64,000 nt of DNA from NCBI RefSeq assembly GCF_000143535.2, contig NC_037322.1:62001-126000 (forward strand), given 5' to 3'. A program made the position numbers and the translations under genes. This document shows, one piece after another, positions 9,160 to 22,100 of the stretch (positions are counted from its first letter, which is position 1; every line of letters starts with the position of its first letter). A model generated the notes under the pieces. That model saw only the letters and a program-made list of their open reading frames with translations. It had not been told where the DNA came from and searched no databases. The DNA comes from Botrytis cinerea B05.10. Lineage: Eukaryota; Ascomycota; Leotiomycetes; Helotiales; Sclerotiniaceae.

Positions 9160-10095
9160 ATGCCTATCATATCCTTTGTGAAAGTTTTATCTGGGATGCT
9201 TCTTCCTCAAGTACTGGCAACAAGCTTTCCAATGTATACAGCGTTGAAAACTGTCCAGTACAACAGCACCCTTGAAATCACGTTTCACAATCCCGCATCG
9301 ACCATAAATTCTTGGAGCTAGGATATCCAAGTTGGGATGACCGATATTGTCCGTCGTCTCCAGATAGACAACCAGACTACGGTTGTCATCTTCAAAAGTG
9401 ACGTTCCCAAATTCTTTCTCAATCACCTAGACCCTGCAATTCTAACTATTGGTAAGTTAAAATGAATAATATTCCAATTCTGACCCTGTTTAACCCGAGA
9501 ACCTAGATAATGCGGTGGAAAATTTTGCAATGCTCATGTACAATATCTCGGTTTTGCCTCAAATAACGATCGGTGCTGTAGAGGGTCGGGCGCGGAATGC
9601 CGGGAATGAATTGTTAATGGCAGTAGACATGCGCTTCGCAGTGAAACATGATGTTCTACTGGGGCAGTTCGAGGTCGGCTTGGAACTTTCCCTGGCGGCG
9701 GAGGAAGTCAGCAGCTCCACAGACTGATTGGACGGGGCCGGGCAATGGAATACATTCTTACCTCCAAGGATATCACGCCCCAAGAGGCGGAGAGGATCGG
9801 CTGGATCAACAAGGCCTTCGACTCTTCCCAGGAAATGTATCAGTACATCAGCGAGATCACTTCACGGCTCACTCTTTTTCCACGTGGAGGTGTTCTTGCG
9901 GCTAAGGCAGCTATCAATTACCGTGCCAATCCTTTGCGCGCAGATTACGAACGTGACGTTGGCTTCTTCGGTCCCTTACTAGCTAATCCAGATTTCCCCC
10001 AGATTCTCAGCAAGGCTACTGCCTTGACAAAGAATTTTACTGCTGGTGAGGCAGAGCTAAACTTTGGAGAAGATGTTGTTCAGATATATGAGTAA
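9160..10095 (+). pseudogene. Enoyl-CoA hydratase/isomerase family gene, inactivated
   Basis: Crotonase-fold protein (enoyl-CoA hydratase/isomerase family), broken by only two lesions. It starts at ATG 9160, with ITFHNPASTINSWS leading into an in-frame TAG (9319), probably from CAG or another Gln/Arg codon. The same frame resumes with MTDIVRRLQIDNQTTVVIF and PKFFLNHLD. A good 55-nt intron (9452-9506, GTAAGT..CCTAG) joins to NAVENFAML, GAVEGRARNAGNELLMA and DMRFA, the oxyanion-hole and active-site region. One base appears lost near 9680-9684; the next frame reads GTFPGGGGSQQLHRLIGRGR and EYILTSKDITPQEAERIGWI to a normal end at 10095. The C-to-T style stop fits leakage of RIP from neighbouring repeats. 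Assembly error is an alternative for either lesion. Confidence 0.78.
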
Positions 10096-10212
10096 CGCGA
10101 AAAAGTCTCTGTAATATATTTGAATATTATTTAAATATCTGTGTTCTATGTAAAATTAGTGGATCAAAATTCTTATGAAGGGAGGCAAGTTAAAGACATT
10201 AAATTTGTAATA

Positions 10213-10635
10213 ATACGGTTTAACATCGAATAGCCTATATTACCAAATGACCTACTTCAACTATCTATAAGATTTGTCTATATATAACTGTACATTTTCT
10301 TTATTTATTAATTTAGATTTTTAAATTTGAAAATAAAATATTCAACTATGTAAATAATATAAAAGTTTAATTTGTTTTTCAAAAATTTGAATTGTTATAA
10401 GGGTTATTATTAAGATAATATTTTTATAATAATAATCATAACAATTTCGATTTTTTAAACAAATGATAATAATATTCATATAAAAACTAATTTAGTTATC
10501 ATTATTATTATTTTTTTCTTCTATAGAAATGATACTTGATTATTAAGATATAAATATTAGAGAAAGTTTAATTTTGATATATTCTGAATTGAAAAGCCTA
10601 TTATAATACGAATATCTATTTGATGAAATAGCTTC
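10213..10635. mobile_element. Decayed MITE of the 17-mer family
   Basis: Left end ATACGGTT followed by TAACATCGAATAGCCTA and TATTACCAAATGACCTA, preceded by TA (10211-10212). The interior is the inverse of the copy at 7299 (for example a TGTACATTTTCTTTATT block). The right end is degraded, so the limit near 10635 is approximate. Confidence 0.5.
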
Positions 10636-12020
10636 AAAATCCTATATGAATTTGATTTCCATTTATATCTTCAAATGAATATATTATTTTAAAGCTTTAT
10701 GAACTTCGAATTACTATTCCCTTATTAAAAAGAATTGAATTGTTTACATTCAAAACTTTATAAAGAAATAAAAGAATAATCTATTTCTATTTATCTTTAT
10801 ATAATAATTGAATACCCCACTTTTTCTTAATTGTATTTCAAATTCTAATTGAATAGAATTTAATATAATCGAATGAATTTAATATCACTTTTTACTTATC
10901 CTATTCTAATAAATAAGGCTTTTCTCTATTTATATACAATTTTCAATTTGATTCATTTTTTTTTTTTCCCTTTTCCTTTCCCATTTAATTTGAATAAAGA
11001 ATAAAGAAGATAAAGAAAAGAGATAGCTTTAATTTAAAATTTAGAGTTTAAGGGATTTAGCTAATATAATTCACTCTTTATATTGTATATTTTGAATTCT
11101 TATTAAAAATAAAATTCTGTTTATATTAGAATATATGATATTATATAACTAAATAAGTTGTATAATTCTTCTTTTTATATAGAAAAAATAATTATATCTT
11201 ATTATAAATTATTTCAATTTATATTATTCGTTTTGTATAGACTTTTATAATACTTTATCTAGTGATTCGGATTCGACCTCCCTTTTAAGTAAAACCAAAC
11301 AAAAAATATTAAAAAAAGAAAGCTTTTACAAATCGAATTCTTTAAAATACTTATAAAGCATCTTTATAATATATTATCGATATCCTTTTCAAAATTAGAT
11401 AAAAGTTAAAAAGATATTAAAAAGAATATTAAAAAAAAGTATCTCTCTCTTTTGAAAGGAAAATCCTATTCTAAATAATACTATTGATATTACTATGAGA
11501 ATGATAAAGTTAATATGGTATTATAATTTATATTATTATAATATTACTTAGGGTTCTAAAAGCTAAGATTATAAAACACATTGCTATAATATTATAAAAT
11601 AGTAGAAGGTGATAATAATCATATAAGAAAAGCCTTTGTATATATTAAATATAAAGCAAATAGCTATATATATTAAAATGAAATAAATTATTATACTATA
11701 ATAGTAAGATAAAGAAGGCGATAAAAATTAACTATTCAATTCTTTAGAAATCAATTTGGAAAATAGAAAATTTAATAATATTTTTAGATTTATAAAAGTG
11801 AAACTATAAATACTAAATGTTAGTAATACGTGATCCTGATGTCACGTGTTTTCACTCTCACAATATCGAAAGATATTAATATAATTATATAATCCCTATC
11901 CCGATATTGGTAATTTTTTAAAATTATAAATAATATATTCTTCTGATTAATTTTTTAAGTTCCTTTATATTATAAAAGAGTAGAAGATAATAATAATTAA
12001 TAAGAAAAGCCTTCGCATAT
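10636..12020. other. AT-rich gene-free tract
   Basis: About 1.4 kb of strongly AT-rich DNA without recognisable coding traces; probably RIP-decayed repeats beyond recognition. Confidence 0.5.
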
Positions 12021-12660
<640 letters not shown>

Positions 12661-12672
12661 TGATTTAGATTC

Positions 12673-13260
12673 TGTCGTGGATCGAAAGCATATGAAGGGT
12701 GATTATATATATATAATTATATGTATATAATATGAAAGCATGCTCGGGCGAATAATTAAAAAACTATATAAACAGTGTGACATATGATTTTGATTGAAAA
12801 ATTATATGAGATTAACTTTCTTATTTTACAATTTGAAAGATTAAATCTCTTTTTATACTTATTCATTTAGAATCAGTTTTTTTATTTAAAATCCCTTTTT
12901 TAATCTAATTATTCTTTAAATAAAAAATCTAATCTTTTTTTTATTCTTTTGAAATAACGATTAGATAATTAACTATTATTTTATCAATCTTATTTAATTG
13001 ATCTATATAGCTTTCAATCTTTTATTATTAAATTCTAATTCAAATTCATAATGAAAATTACTTTATTCTTATTTGAATATATATATATAAATTAAAAGAT
13101 ATCAATATTATATAATGAAAATTATTTTATTCTTATTTGAATATATATATATATATATATAAATTAAAAGATATCAATATTATATTATATTATTATTTTT
13201 ATTTGTAAAAATAATATTATAAATAATATTTATAAAATATTAATAAAATATTAAATAAAA
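12673..13260 (-). repeat. Probable LTR of a decayed copia element (3' side)
   Basis: About 570 bases that match 39791-40298 in the same orientation over nearly the whole length (shared blocks include AGATTAACTTTCTTATTT, TTTATACTTATTC and TATAGCTTTCAATC). The left edge TGTCGTGGATCG aligns with a RIP-like TATTATAAATCG at 39791 and homology stops outside it. The copia RNase H relic begins just inside, as expected for the 3' LTR of a minus-strand element. The inner limit is approximate. Confidence 0.55.
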
Positions 13261-14434
13261 TAATATTTATATATTTATATAATTTTATATAACTTTGTGA
13301 AGTTTTTGTAAAGTTATATTTATATATTATATATATTATTTTTAGAATATTATTAGTTTTATTAAAAAACCTTTTTAAAAAGATAAAAAGAATATTAATT
13401 TATATATTCTAATATTAATTTTATTAAAAAATCTTTTTAAATAAATAAAAAAAGTATTAATTTTTATTCTATAATATTTAATAATTATTATAATTTTGAA
13501 TTATATTAATAAATCTAATTAGTTTAATTCTATTTAATAATTTAATCAATCCATTAACTAATTGATTATTAATCGAAATTCAATTTAGATTTAAAAGTTC
13601 TTTATTTATAAAATTTCTTATATAATAATATTTTATATTTATATACTTATTTTTATTATAATATATAATATTTTCAAATATAACTTTTATTATTATATTG
13701 TTTATTCATATTAGAAATTTTTCTTAATTATATTGATTTAATTCAATTAATATTTTTTTTAAATATATAACTTTTTTAATAATTAAATTTATAATAATTA
13801 ATTTAGATTCGATTATATTTTGAATTATTATTAATTATAATTTAATTCTCCAATTAATTGAATTATTTTTATATATAAATATATATTTATTAATAGATTT
13901 TATAAAGTTTTTATTATTAATATAATTAAAATTATAAAAGTCTTTTATAAAACTATTATAATCTTTTTTATAAATTATTTTAAAACTTTTAATATCTTTT
14001 AAATATTTAAATATTCTTTTTATTATTATTAAATATTCTCTATTAATATCAAATATATATTTCATTAATTTTAAAACTAAAAATATAATATTCCCTCTAA
14101 TTCTTAATACTAAATATAATAATTTTCCTATTATTTTTTAAACTAATTTAATATCATTTAAATTTACTTTATTAGAATTTATTTTTAAATTATTTTTAAT
14201 AATCATAAAAGTAGTTATAAGAATACATTTTTCTAAATTTAAATCTATAAAACATTTTTCAATATATTCTTTTTGAAAAAATTCTATATATTTTTTATTT
14301 AAATTTATTTGAATATCTAAATAGTTTTCTATAAGATTTAAATCTTTTAAATTTAAATATCTTTTTAGATTTTTTATAAAATCTTTTATTAAAACTTTAT
14401 TAAAACATATAATAATAATATTATCGATAAATAT
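13261..14434 (-). pseudogene. Decayed Ty1/copia pol, RNase H end
   Basis: The minus-strand conceptual reading, despite stops, follows a copia RT/RNase H C-terminus: KYIFDINREYLIIIKRIFKY matches the family's MRYLLGT block, then SINKYIFIYKNNSINW (canonical SGYVFxLxGxxISW) and further on KYINIKYYYIRN (canonical KHIDIKYHFIR). The replacements are mostly those expected from C-to-T/G-to-A change. The sequence breaks at 14434, where the old chromovirus is inserted, and continues at 29394. Confidence 0.6.
13289..13317. repeat. 29-bp quasi-palindrome next to copia LTR
   Basis: Arms ATAACTTTGT and (inverse) ATAACTTTAC around a short centre; same length and arms as the sites in all four chromovirus LTR copies and two internal sites. 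It sits between the copia RNase H relic and the LTR. Confidence 0.6.
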
Positions 14435-14439
14435 ATTTA

Positions 14440-15040
14440 TATTACAGGAGCTGCCTCTAGAATCATGTGGAAATGTTTAGAGATCTTTCAAAGTGATTTA
14501 AACTAAACTTCAAATAGGAATTCAATAAAATTGTAACTGGTTGTAATTCTTATAACTATAGTAATGAAATTAATGATTATTGTTTTAAGTACAAAACTCT
14601 ATATTATAATGAAATCTATTCCCTTATATAGATTTTCATTTCATTTGAATAACTGGAACAATTGGTTGCTTCTGGAGCATTGTTATTTCTAAAGCGCTGT
14701 TGTTTTTGAGCTGTTTATTACAAAATATTAATTCTATGACTTTTGATATTCTAGCTTATTCTTTTATTCTAGTTTATCTTTTATTTTGGGGTTAATCTTC
14801 TAAAATATAATTTTGCGAAAAGTTTGCAAAGTTATATTTGGTGTTTTCTAGGACTTATTGTCCTAAGAATTATATTCTATATTTCTAGAATATCTTATAA
14901 CTAATATTATATATATATCTAAGGCTTTCCTTGGATACCTAATATCCCCTAATATATTACAGCTGAATCATTAAGGTCTATAATATCATTATAGCCTATA
15001 CATTGATAATTCTACAATCTATTATTAATCCATTGTAACA
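14440..15040 (-). repeat. LTR of old chromovirus (3' LTR)
   Basis: 601 bp. The inverse of the young LTR's end (CTAGAGGCAGCTCCTGT) is recognisable at its left edge and the inverse of TGTTACGAC..GGT at its right edge. It shares the TATA-to-start region with the young LTR, but about 120 extra bases (around 14870-15010) replace a different segment of the young LTR. It contains a 29-bp quasi-palindrome at 14807-14835. Confidence 0.85.
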
Positions 15041-18000
15041 CTATTCCCTTTTTAGTCTAACACTTATCCCAAGTGTTTATATTAGTATGTTTTCCCTTTT
15101 ATATATTTTAATAATTGTAGTATTTCTCTTTTTTATTATACCTTTTTTGAATATTAATAAAAGAAAAGAATAAATCTATTTTGCTTATTTTATTAAATAG
15201 AAAAGTTTCGAAATGTTTTTATATTTATTATGCAAACATATTGATTATAAATATATTGTTTCGCTTTTTGATTTTTTATAATATAATGAATATATTTATA
15301 ATAACAAAAAATGTAATATTCAAGGTTCGTTTGAAAATGATTAGAAAAGTTTGGTTCAATAAAAAAAGAGATTGGATTAAAAAAAAAAAAATTATAATTA
15401 AAATTCTATAATTGAAAAAATAGAAATGTTTTTTATTGAAATGTGAATCTGAAATGCTTTATTATAATTTATAAATTTTTGATAAGTTAATAGAGATAAA
15501 GAAAAAGGAAAGATTAGAAAAGGAAAAGATTGAAAAAGAATGTATTAAAAAAGAAATAATAAATGTTGATATTGTATTTATTTTTATTAATTTTTTTTCC
15601 TTTGACTTTTTCAATCTTTTTTTATTTAAATTGTTTAAAATGGATTTTGAAGTTTTATTAATAGATATAAATACTTTAAATAGAATATTTATAGTTTTTT
15701 AAAATAACTAAAATCTTCCTTGAATTTCTATATATTTTTTGAATATAAATAATTTAATTTAATTATTTAATCAAATATTTAATTTTGTTTTTAATATATT
15801 TATAATTTAATATTGTTTCGATATTGTATATAATATTTGAATTAATTAGTTCAATTTCTATAAATAATATATTTAACATTCCTAATAATATTAATTCGAA
15901 TAAGGATATATAGAATATTAAATGGATATTTATTATATTTAATAATTTCAATCAATAATTAATCATTTCTATTATCTTATCAATCTTAAATGATTCTAGT
16001 TTTCTATAATCGAATTTATTATTTGGTTTTTTGGTTTCAATATTTCATTATAACAAATAAACTTTATTCCTCTTTTTAAATATAGATTCTATATTATATT
16101 TTGTATTATAATATATTATTATTTTAAAAAATATAAATCTTAAATCAAAAATCAATTACTCTTAAAGATCTTTCAATTATTTGATTTATACTATTATTAA
16201 TTTAGTATTAACTTCTTGAAGTATTAGGATTTTATATATTTATAGATTAAATCCAAAATTAATTTATATTAAGATGATTTTTGTAATTTCTATTTCCGAT
16301 ATATTATATATAAATTATATTATAAATAATAATTCTATTCAATTATCTTATTAATAATTTATATAGCATTTAAGATATACTTTTATTATCTAATTAATCC
16401 TTTCTATTTAATTATCTATTTATAGATAAAAAAATATCGATAGCTTTCTTTTGATATTTATAAGTATTAATAAGGTAGTTTAAAATTTTAAAATAAAAAG
16501 TTTATCTCAATTCAAGATTATTTTATTTAATATTTTATATATATATATTATAATACTTAGAAATATAAATATTAGTTATTCAATATTCTATATTTCCTTA
16601 AATAATATTATATATATAAGTTTTATTAGTTTATTTATTATATTAAATATTGTATTATATTTAATTCTTATAATAGGATGTTTTGAAAGTAATAATTTGA
16701 TTATAAAATTTTATATAATAGATTTCTATAATTAAAAAAGTATATCTAAGATTTGGAATTAATTATATAAAATATATTATAATAATTTGTTTTATATATA
16801 GATATTACAATTTCTAATAACTTCTTCAATTATCATTTTCATTTATAAAAAGTAATTGATTTCCTATATTTTTATAAATATCTTTACAATTCCTTAATAT
16901 TTATATATTAGTAATCTGTATTATTTTATTATAAATTCCTTAATCATTTGATTCAGAATATATACTTTTCTATAAAAATATATAATATTATTTTCTATAA
17001 TGAATTCTGATTCTATTATTTTGTATATATATATGGCAATAGCATTCTTATTATAATATAATTGGATTTGTTTTCTAAGGTAATTGTTTTCTAATAGATG
17101 TATTACTATAAGCTATAATATATTATAAATCAATAATTTGTTATCTTTTTTGAATATAATATATAATTTGTATGTTTTGTTTTCTTGATATTTTGATTTT
17201 CAATTAAGAATATTAATTCTAGTATTTTCTAATCCTTTAATATATGAAATTCTAAAATTATAATTGACTATAATTTCCGATTATCTAATCTATTATCTAT
17301 TTAACTATTTTATTATAATAAAGTAAATCAAATTCTTATAATTTATATACATCTGTATTATATATTTCAATCCTTTCAAATATATTTATTATTTTTTAAA
17401 TATATCAACTATCGCTAGTAATTCTTTATTATATATTTTATAATTCAATTTAGCTAGTAATAGTTTTCAGGAATAGAATGCAATTGATTAGTATTTTCCA
17501 TTCTAACCCAATTAATTCAGAATTGCTTCTATAATGAAATCCGAAGAGTTCATTTCCATTATAATTTCTTTTTCTAGATTAAAAATCAATAGTATTGGCT
17601 TTTCTGCTATTGCTTATTTAAATGTATCGAATGATTCTTATATTTTGGTAGTTTATTCGAAGCTTCTTTAATCTTTTCTGGTTAATATAATCAAAGATAT
17701 AATAATCCCTAAATAATCTTTAATAAATCTTTTATAAAAGTTGATAAACCTTAAAAAGGATTATACTTCCTTGATTATAATTAGCTACTTTTATTCAAAT
17801 ACTACTTTAATTTTATCTTTATTTATTTTGAATCCTTGATTTGATATAGTAAATCCTAAGAATTCTATCTCTATAATATGAAATTCGCATTTGCTTGATT
17901 TATATAACAAATCTATTTTGAATAAGCTTTCAAGAATATTATTAATGTTTTTAATATATTGAATCTTATTGTTTGAATATATTAGAATGTTATTCAAGTA

Positions 18001-18584
18001 ATATATACAATAAATATTCAAATATTATAATAATATATTATTTATAAACCTTATAAAAGTAGTTGATATATTGATTAACCCAAACAGCATAATTTGATAC
18101 TTGTATAGCCCATATCTTATTTTGAAAGCGGTTTTTCATTCTTCACCTTTCTTCATTTTAATCAAATAATAACTATTATGTAGATCCATTTTAATAAATA
18201 TTGTAGCTCCATCTAATCGATCTTTTAACTCTATAGCTAATAAAAGTGGATATCGATTCTTCTTAATAAATATATTAAGCTTTTTATAATCTATAACTAA
18301 TCTATTAGATCCATCCTTTTTGAATACCTACATAATTGAACTGACTATTTGGAATACGAATTCCCTAATCTATCCCTTAATTAAATTGTTATCAATATAT
18401 TTTCTAAATCTTTTTAACTTATTAACTGATATTGAATAAATTGGAATATACACAGATATCTTGCCTTCCTTCAATATTATCTTATAATTCTATAATTTAT
18501 ATTCCAGTAAAGCTTTATAAATCTTTAGTTTTTTAAAAATATATTTATATTTCTTATACTGTTCTAATATTGTAAGCCTTTTTT
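15041..18584 (-). pseudogene. Old chromovirus pol remnant (RT, integrase, chromodomain)
   Basis: The minus strand gives decayed matches to the young polyprotein: at 17791-18021 the RT block with YYLNNILIYSNNK for YLDDILVYSNNK and KCEFHIIEIEFLGFTISNQG; at 15763-15951 the end of integrase and the chromodomain (IYNIETILNYKYIKNKIKYL for the intact IYDVETILDCKYVRNKVKYL). Stops fill the rest. The young element is inserted just before the RT, in the region corresponding to RPTIPEQYKKYEHVFK. Not functional. Confidence 0.85.
15100..15650 (+). pseudogene. Relic of the chromovirus antisense accessory ORF
   Basis: Plus-strand traces (antisense to the old element) align in order with the intact antisense protein at 23845-24438: KVSKCFYIYYANILIINILF, then NVIFKVRLKMIRKVWF (intact: KCDVRGPVESDWDSL), and near 15480-15560 DKLIEIKKKERLEKEKIEKE-like sequence matching the coiled coil. 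Several Cys codons are lost. This shows that the accessory gene already belonged to the element before the older insertion. Confidence 0.6.
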
Positions 18585-18655
18585 TGTTACGACGGATTGG
18601 TAACAGGTCAACAGAAGTCACGGGACAACAGATCAATCTTGGAATTAAGAGGAAT

Positions 18656-18684
18656 ATAACTTTGCAAACTTCTCGCGAAGTTAT
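18656..18684. repeat. 29-bp quasi-palindrome in LTR
   Basis: Arms ATAACTTTGC and (inverse) ATAACTTCGC around a 9-base centre; extended by AAT/ATT outside. Repeated at 24608-24636 in the other LTR, at 14807-14835 and 29155-29183 in the old LTRs, at 20379-20407 and 27445-27473 in coding regions, and at 13289-13317 near the copia LTR. Confidence 0.85.
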
Positions 18685-18874
18685 ATTTAGGATTAGAAAT
18701 GTCCTAGGGGACTAATTTCAGGGATAAGAACGATAAGCTAAGACATTGGAACTCACATGACTTGGGCACGTGATGGAGCGTCAGGGAGCGCCAGCGCTCC
18801 TGGAGCGCAGTGCGATCCATTGCGATCCATCATGTTGAGAGTATTCGGGGATTAGCATACTGAGGACGAAGATC

Positions 18875-18882
18875 TATATAAG
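18875..18882 (+). promoter_or_regulatory. TATA box of chromovirus LTR promoter
   Basis: TATATAAG inside the U3-like part of the LTR; the matching box in the 3' LTR is at 24827-24834. It is the only clear core-promoter motif in the LTR. Confidence 0.6.
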
Positions 18883-19064
18883 GGAATGGGTTTCATTATA
18901 ATGTAGAGCTTCGTGCTCAAGAACAATCATTAGTTTCATTACTATAGTTACGAGAATTGCAACCCGTTACAACCTTATTGAATTCCTACTTGAAGTCTAG
19001 TCTAAAACCACCTCGAGAGATCTCTAGACACTTCCACGTGACCCTAGAGGCAGCTCCTGTAACA

Positions 19065-19074
19065 CTTTGAGCAC
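19065..19074 (+). other. Candidate self-primed primer-binding site
   Basis: CTTTGAGCAC directly follows the 5' LTR. It does not start with the TGG expected for a tRNA 3' end. Its complement, GTGCTCAAAG, matches GTGCTCAAG at 18913-18921 in the LTR (eight contiguous bases plus G with one bulged base), close to where transcription should begin. This is the arrangement known for Tf1, where the mRNA 5' end primes reverse transcription. Confidence 0.45.
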
Positions 19075-19115
19075 CATTTCTGCTTCAAGTACCGATTCGA
19101 TAACCAACCGCTAAT

Positions 19116-22100
19116 ATGGCATCCAGAGCTACCGCCACAGGTCAGCCTACCGGAGATACCAACGACATCGAGATGACCGATGCCCCAAAGGAGATCACTA
19201 TCAACGAAACCCTTAAGATCGCCTTACCAGACAAGTACCAAGGTAGTCGACAAGAGCTCGATACTTTCCTCTTACAACTTGAGATCTACTTTCGATTCAA
19301 TGAGGACAAGTTCACTACCAAGGAATCCAAGAGTATATGGGCCGCATCATACCTTCGAGGTGAAGCAACCAAATGGATCCAACCATATTTGCGCGACTAT
19401 TTCGAGCATGACGATAAGGATCGCATGCAACCCACCCGAACAATCTTCAATAGCTTTGAAGGATTTAAGACAGAGATTCGTAGAATCTTCGGAAATTCCA
19501 ACGAGCTAGAGGTAGCGGAAGATAAGATCTTCAACCTCAAGCAGACAGGATCAGCATTGAAATATGCTACGGAATTTCGAAGATACGCTGGAACAACCAA
19601 GTGGGACGAAATCGCTATCATGAGTCACTACCGCAAGGGACTCAAACCAGAAGTCAGACTGGAATTAGAAAGATCTGCCGAGAGTACAGATCTGAACGAT
19701 CTAATTCAGGACTCCATCGAATCAGATGATCGTCTCTACAGATATCGACAAAGCCAGAGATCATACAAACCCCAAGGAAATCAGAAGCAAGGGCGTTACC
19801 GCAAGAATGAGGGTAGACCACGTTACAATCCACAAAGATACGGAGACCCCATGGAACTAGACGCTACGCACTACACAAACGGGAACGATGACTCAGAAAA
19901 GAGACGAAGACGAGAAAACAACTTATGCTTTGAATGTGGAAAAGCAGGGCACCGAGCAGCAGACTGCCGAAGCAAGAAGACAGGAGGAAAAAGGGGCAAC
20001 TTCAAACCTAAGTTCGGCAAAGGCCAACTTAACGCTACCTTTACAATCCCAGAAAACCCAACTAAATCCGAAAATACTGAGACTTTCACCGTTGAGGAAT
20101 TCCAGCAATTACTAAAGGAATTACCACGAAATAAAGAGGGCATGAATGCAATAGACTTATGGGAACAAGAGTATTACAGAACCCCAACACCCTCTGTGAC
20201 AGAAGAAAGTCACCAGGACGAGGCAGAAGCGGACCACGCCACGATGAGCTGGACAGCTTGCTATGATGAATTCTGCGGAATCCATCGATCAGATAAAGAA
20301 GCAACCGGATGGTTCCCCAAGAAAAGGAAGACGAAGAACCATCAGAATAATGTAACATGCACGGATTTAACTTCAAATATAACTTCGCGAAAAGTTCGCA
20401 AAGTTACCCAGCAGTTGAATGCTACGGGACAAGCAGGACAGATATACTGCAAGGTTCAGATAAATGGACACATACAATCAGCCATGATAGATTCAGGGGC
20501 TACAGGAAATTTTATTGCACCAGAAGCTGCAAAGTACTTGGAAATACCACTTCAGACGAAACAATACCCCTATCGATTGCAGTTAGTTGACGGACAGCTA
20601 GCAGGGTCTGACGGAAAGATTTCGCAGGAGACAATCCCAGTACGAATGGGCATAACCCAACATACAGAGGTTATACAGCTTGACGTTGTGCCATTGGGCC
20701 AACAACAGATCATCTTAGGAATGCCATGGTTGAAGGCACATAATCCGAAAATAGATTGGGCACAAGGAATTGTGACATTTGATCAGTGCAAAAGCGGTCA
20801 CAGGGACACGCTAGAGGCGTCCGCGAGACGTAACACGCGCCAAGGAGAGTTGAACGCGAACAACACCGGCGACGTAGGACACCCAGTCCAGGGTCCTCCA
20901 TTAAGAGCGAAGGCCAGTACACCTCCTCTACAAATGCAGAAGCCAACGACACGGCACGAAATCGCAATCGAGGCAAAAGAAAGGCCTACGATACCAGAAC
21001 AGTACAAGAAATATGAACATGTTTTCAAAGAACCAGGGATCCATGAGGCTTTACCGGAACACAAGCCATGGGATCATGAGATAATATTGGAGGAAGGCAA
21101 GATGCCTGTGCACACCCCAATTTATTCAATGTCAGCCGATGAGTTAAAAAGGCTCAGAGAATACATCGACGACAATTTAGCCAAGGGATGGATCAGGGAA
21201 TCCGCGTCCCAAGTGGCCAGTCCAACTATGTGGGTACCCAAGAAGGATGGACCCGATAGACTAGTTGTAGACTATAGAAAGCTTAACGCACTCACTAAGA
21301 AGGATCGATATCCACTTCCATTAGCTACGGAATTAAGAGATCGATTAGGCGGAGCTACGATATTCACCAAGATGGACCTACGTAATGGTTACCACTTGAT
21401 CAGAATGAAGGAAGGCGAAGAATGGAAAACCGCTTTCAAAACAAGATACGGGCTATACGAGTACCAAGTTATGCCGTTCGGGCTAACCAACGCACCAGCT
21501 ACTTTCATGAGGCTTATGAACAATGTGTTGTCACAATATTTGGATACTTGCTGTATATGCTACTTGGACGACATCCTAGTATATTCAAACAACAAGGTTC
21601 AACACATTAAGGACGTTAGCAGCATCCTCGAAAGTCTATCCAAAGCAGACTTGCTGTGCAAACCAAGCAAATGCGAATTCCATGTCACAGAAACAGAATT
21701 CTTGGGATTCACCGTATCAAGCCAAGGGCTCAAGATGAGCAAAGACAAGGTTAAGGCAGTGCTCGAATGGAAGCAGCCGACCACAATCAAGGAAGTACAA
21801 TCCTTTCTAGGATTTGTCAACTTCTATAGAAGATTTATCAAGGGTTATTCAGGGATTACTACACCCTTGACCACGTTAACCAGAAAAGATCAAGGAAGCT
21901 TCGAATGGACTGCCAAAGCACAGGAGTCATTCGATACACTCAAACAAGCAGTGGCAGAAGAACCAATACTGTTGACTTTTGACCCAGAGAAAGAAATCAT
22001 AGTGGAAACGGATTCCTCAGATTTCGCTATAGGAGCAGTTCTGAGCCAACCGGGCCAGAATGGAAAATACCAGCCAATCGCATTCTACTCCCGAAAACTA

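Larger units (their letters stand above)
18585..19064 (+). repeat. 5' LTR of intact chromovirus
   Basis: 480 bp, TGTTACGAC...CTCCTGTAACA. It carries a TATA box (TATATAAG, 18875-18882) and, 38 bases on, GTGCTCAAG (18913-18921), a plausible transcript start region. A 29-bp quasi-palindrome lies at 18656-18684. Confidence 0.95.

Noticed and set aside
18656..18684. Resemblance of the palindrome arms to a phage-type recombinase site
   Set aside because: Similarity is only about nine bases per arm and no tyrosine recombinase is encoded in the window; kept as a quasi-palindrome without a function.
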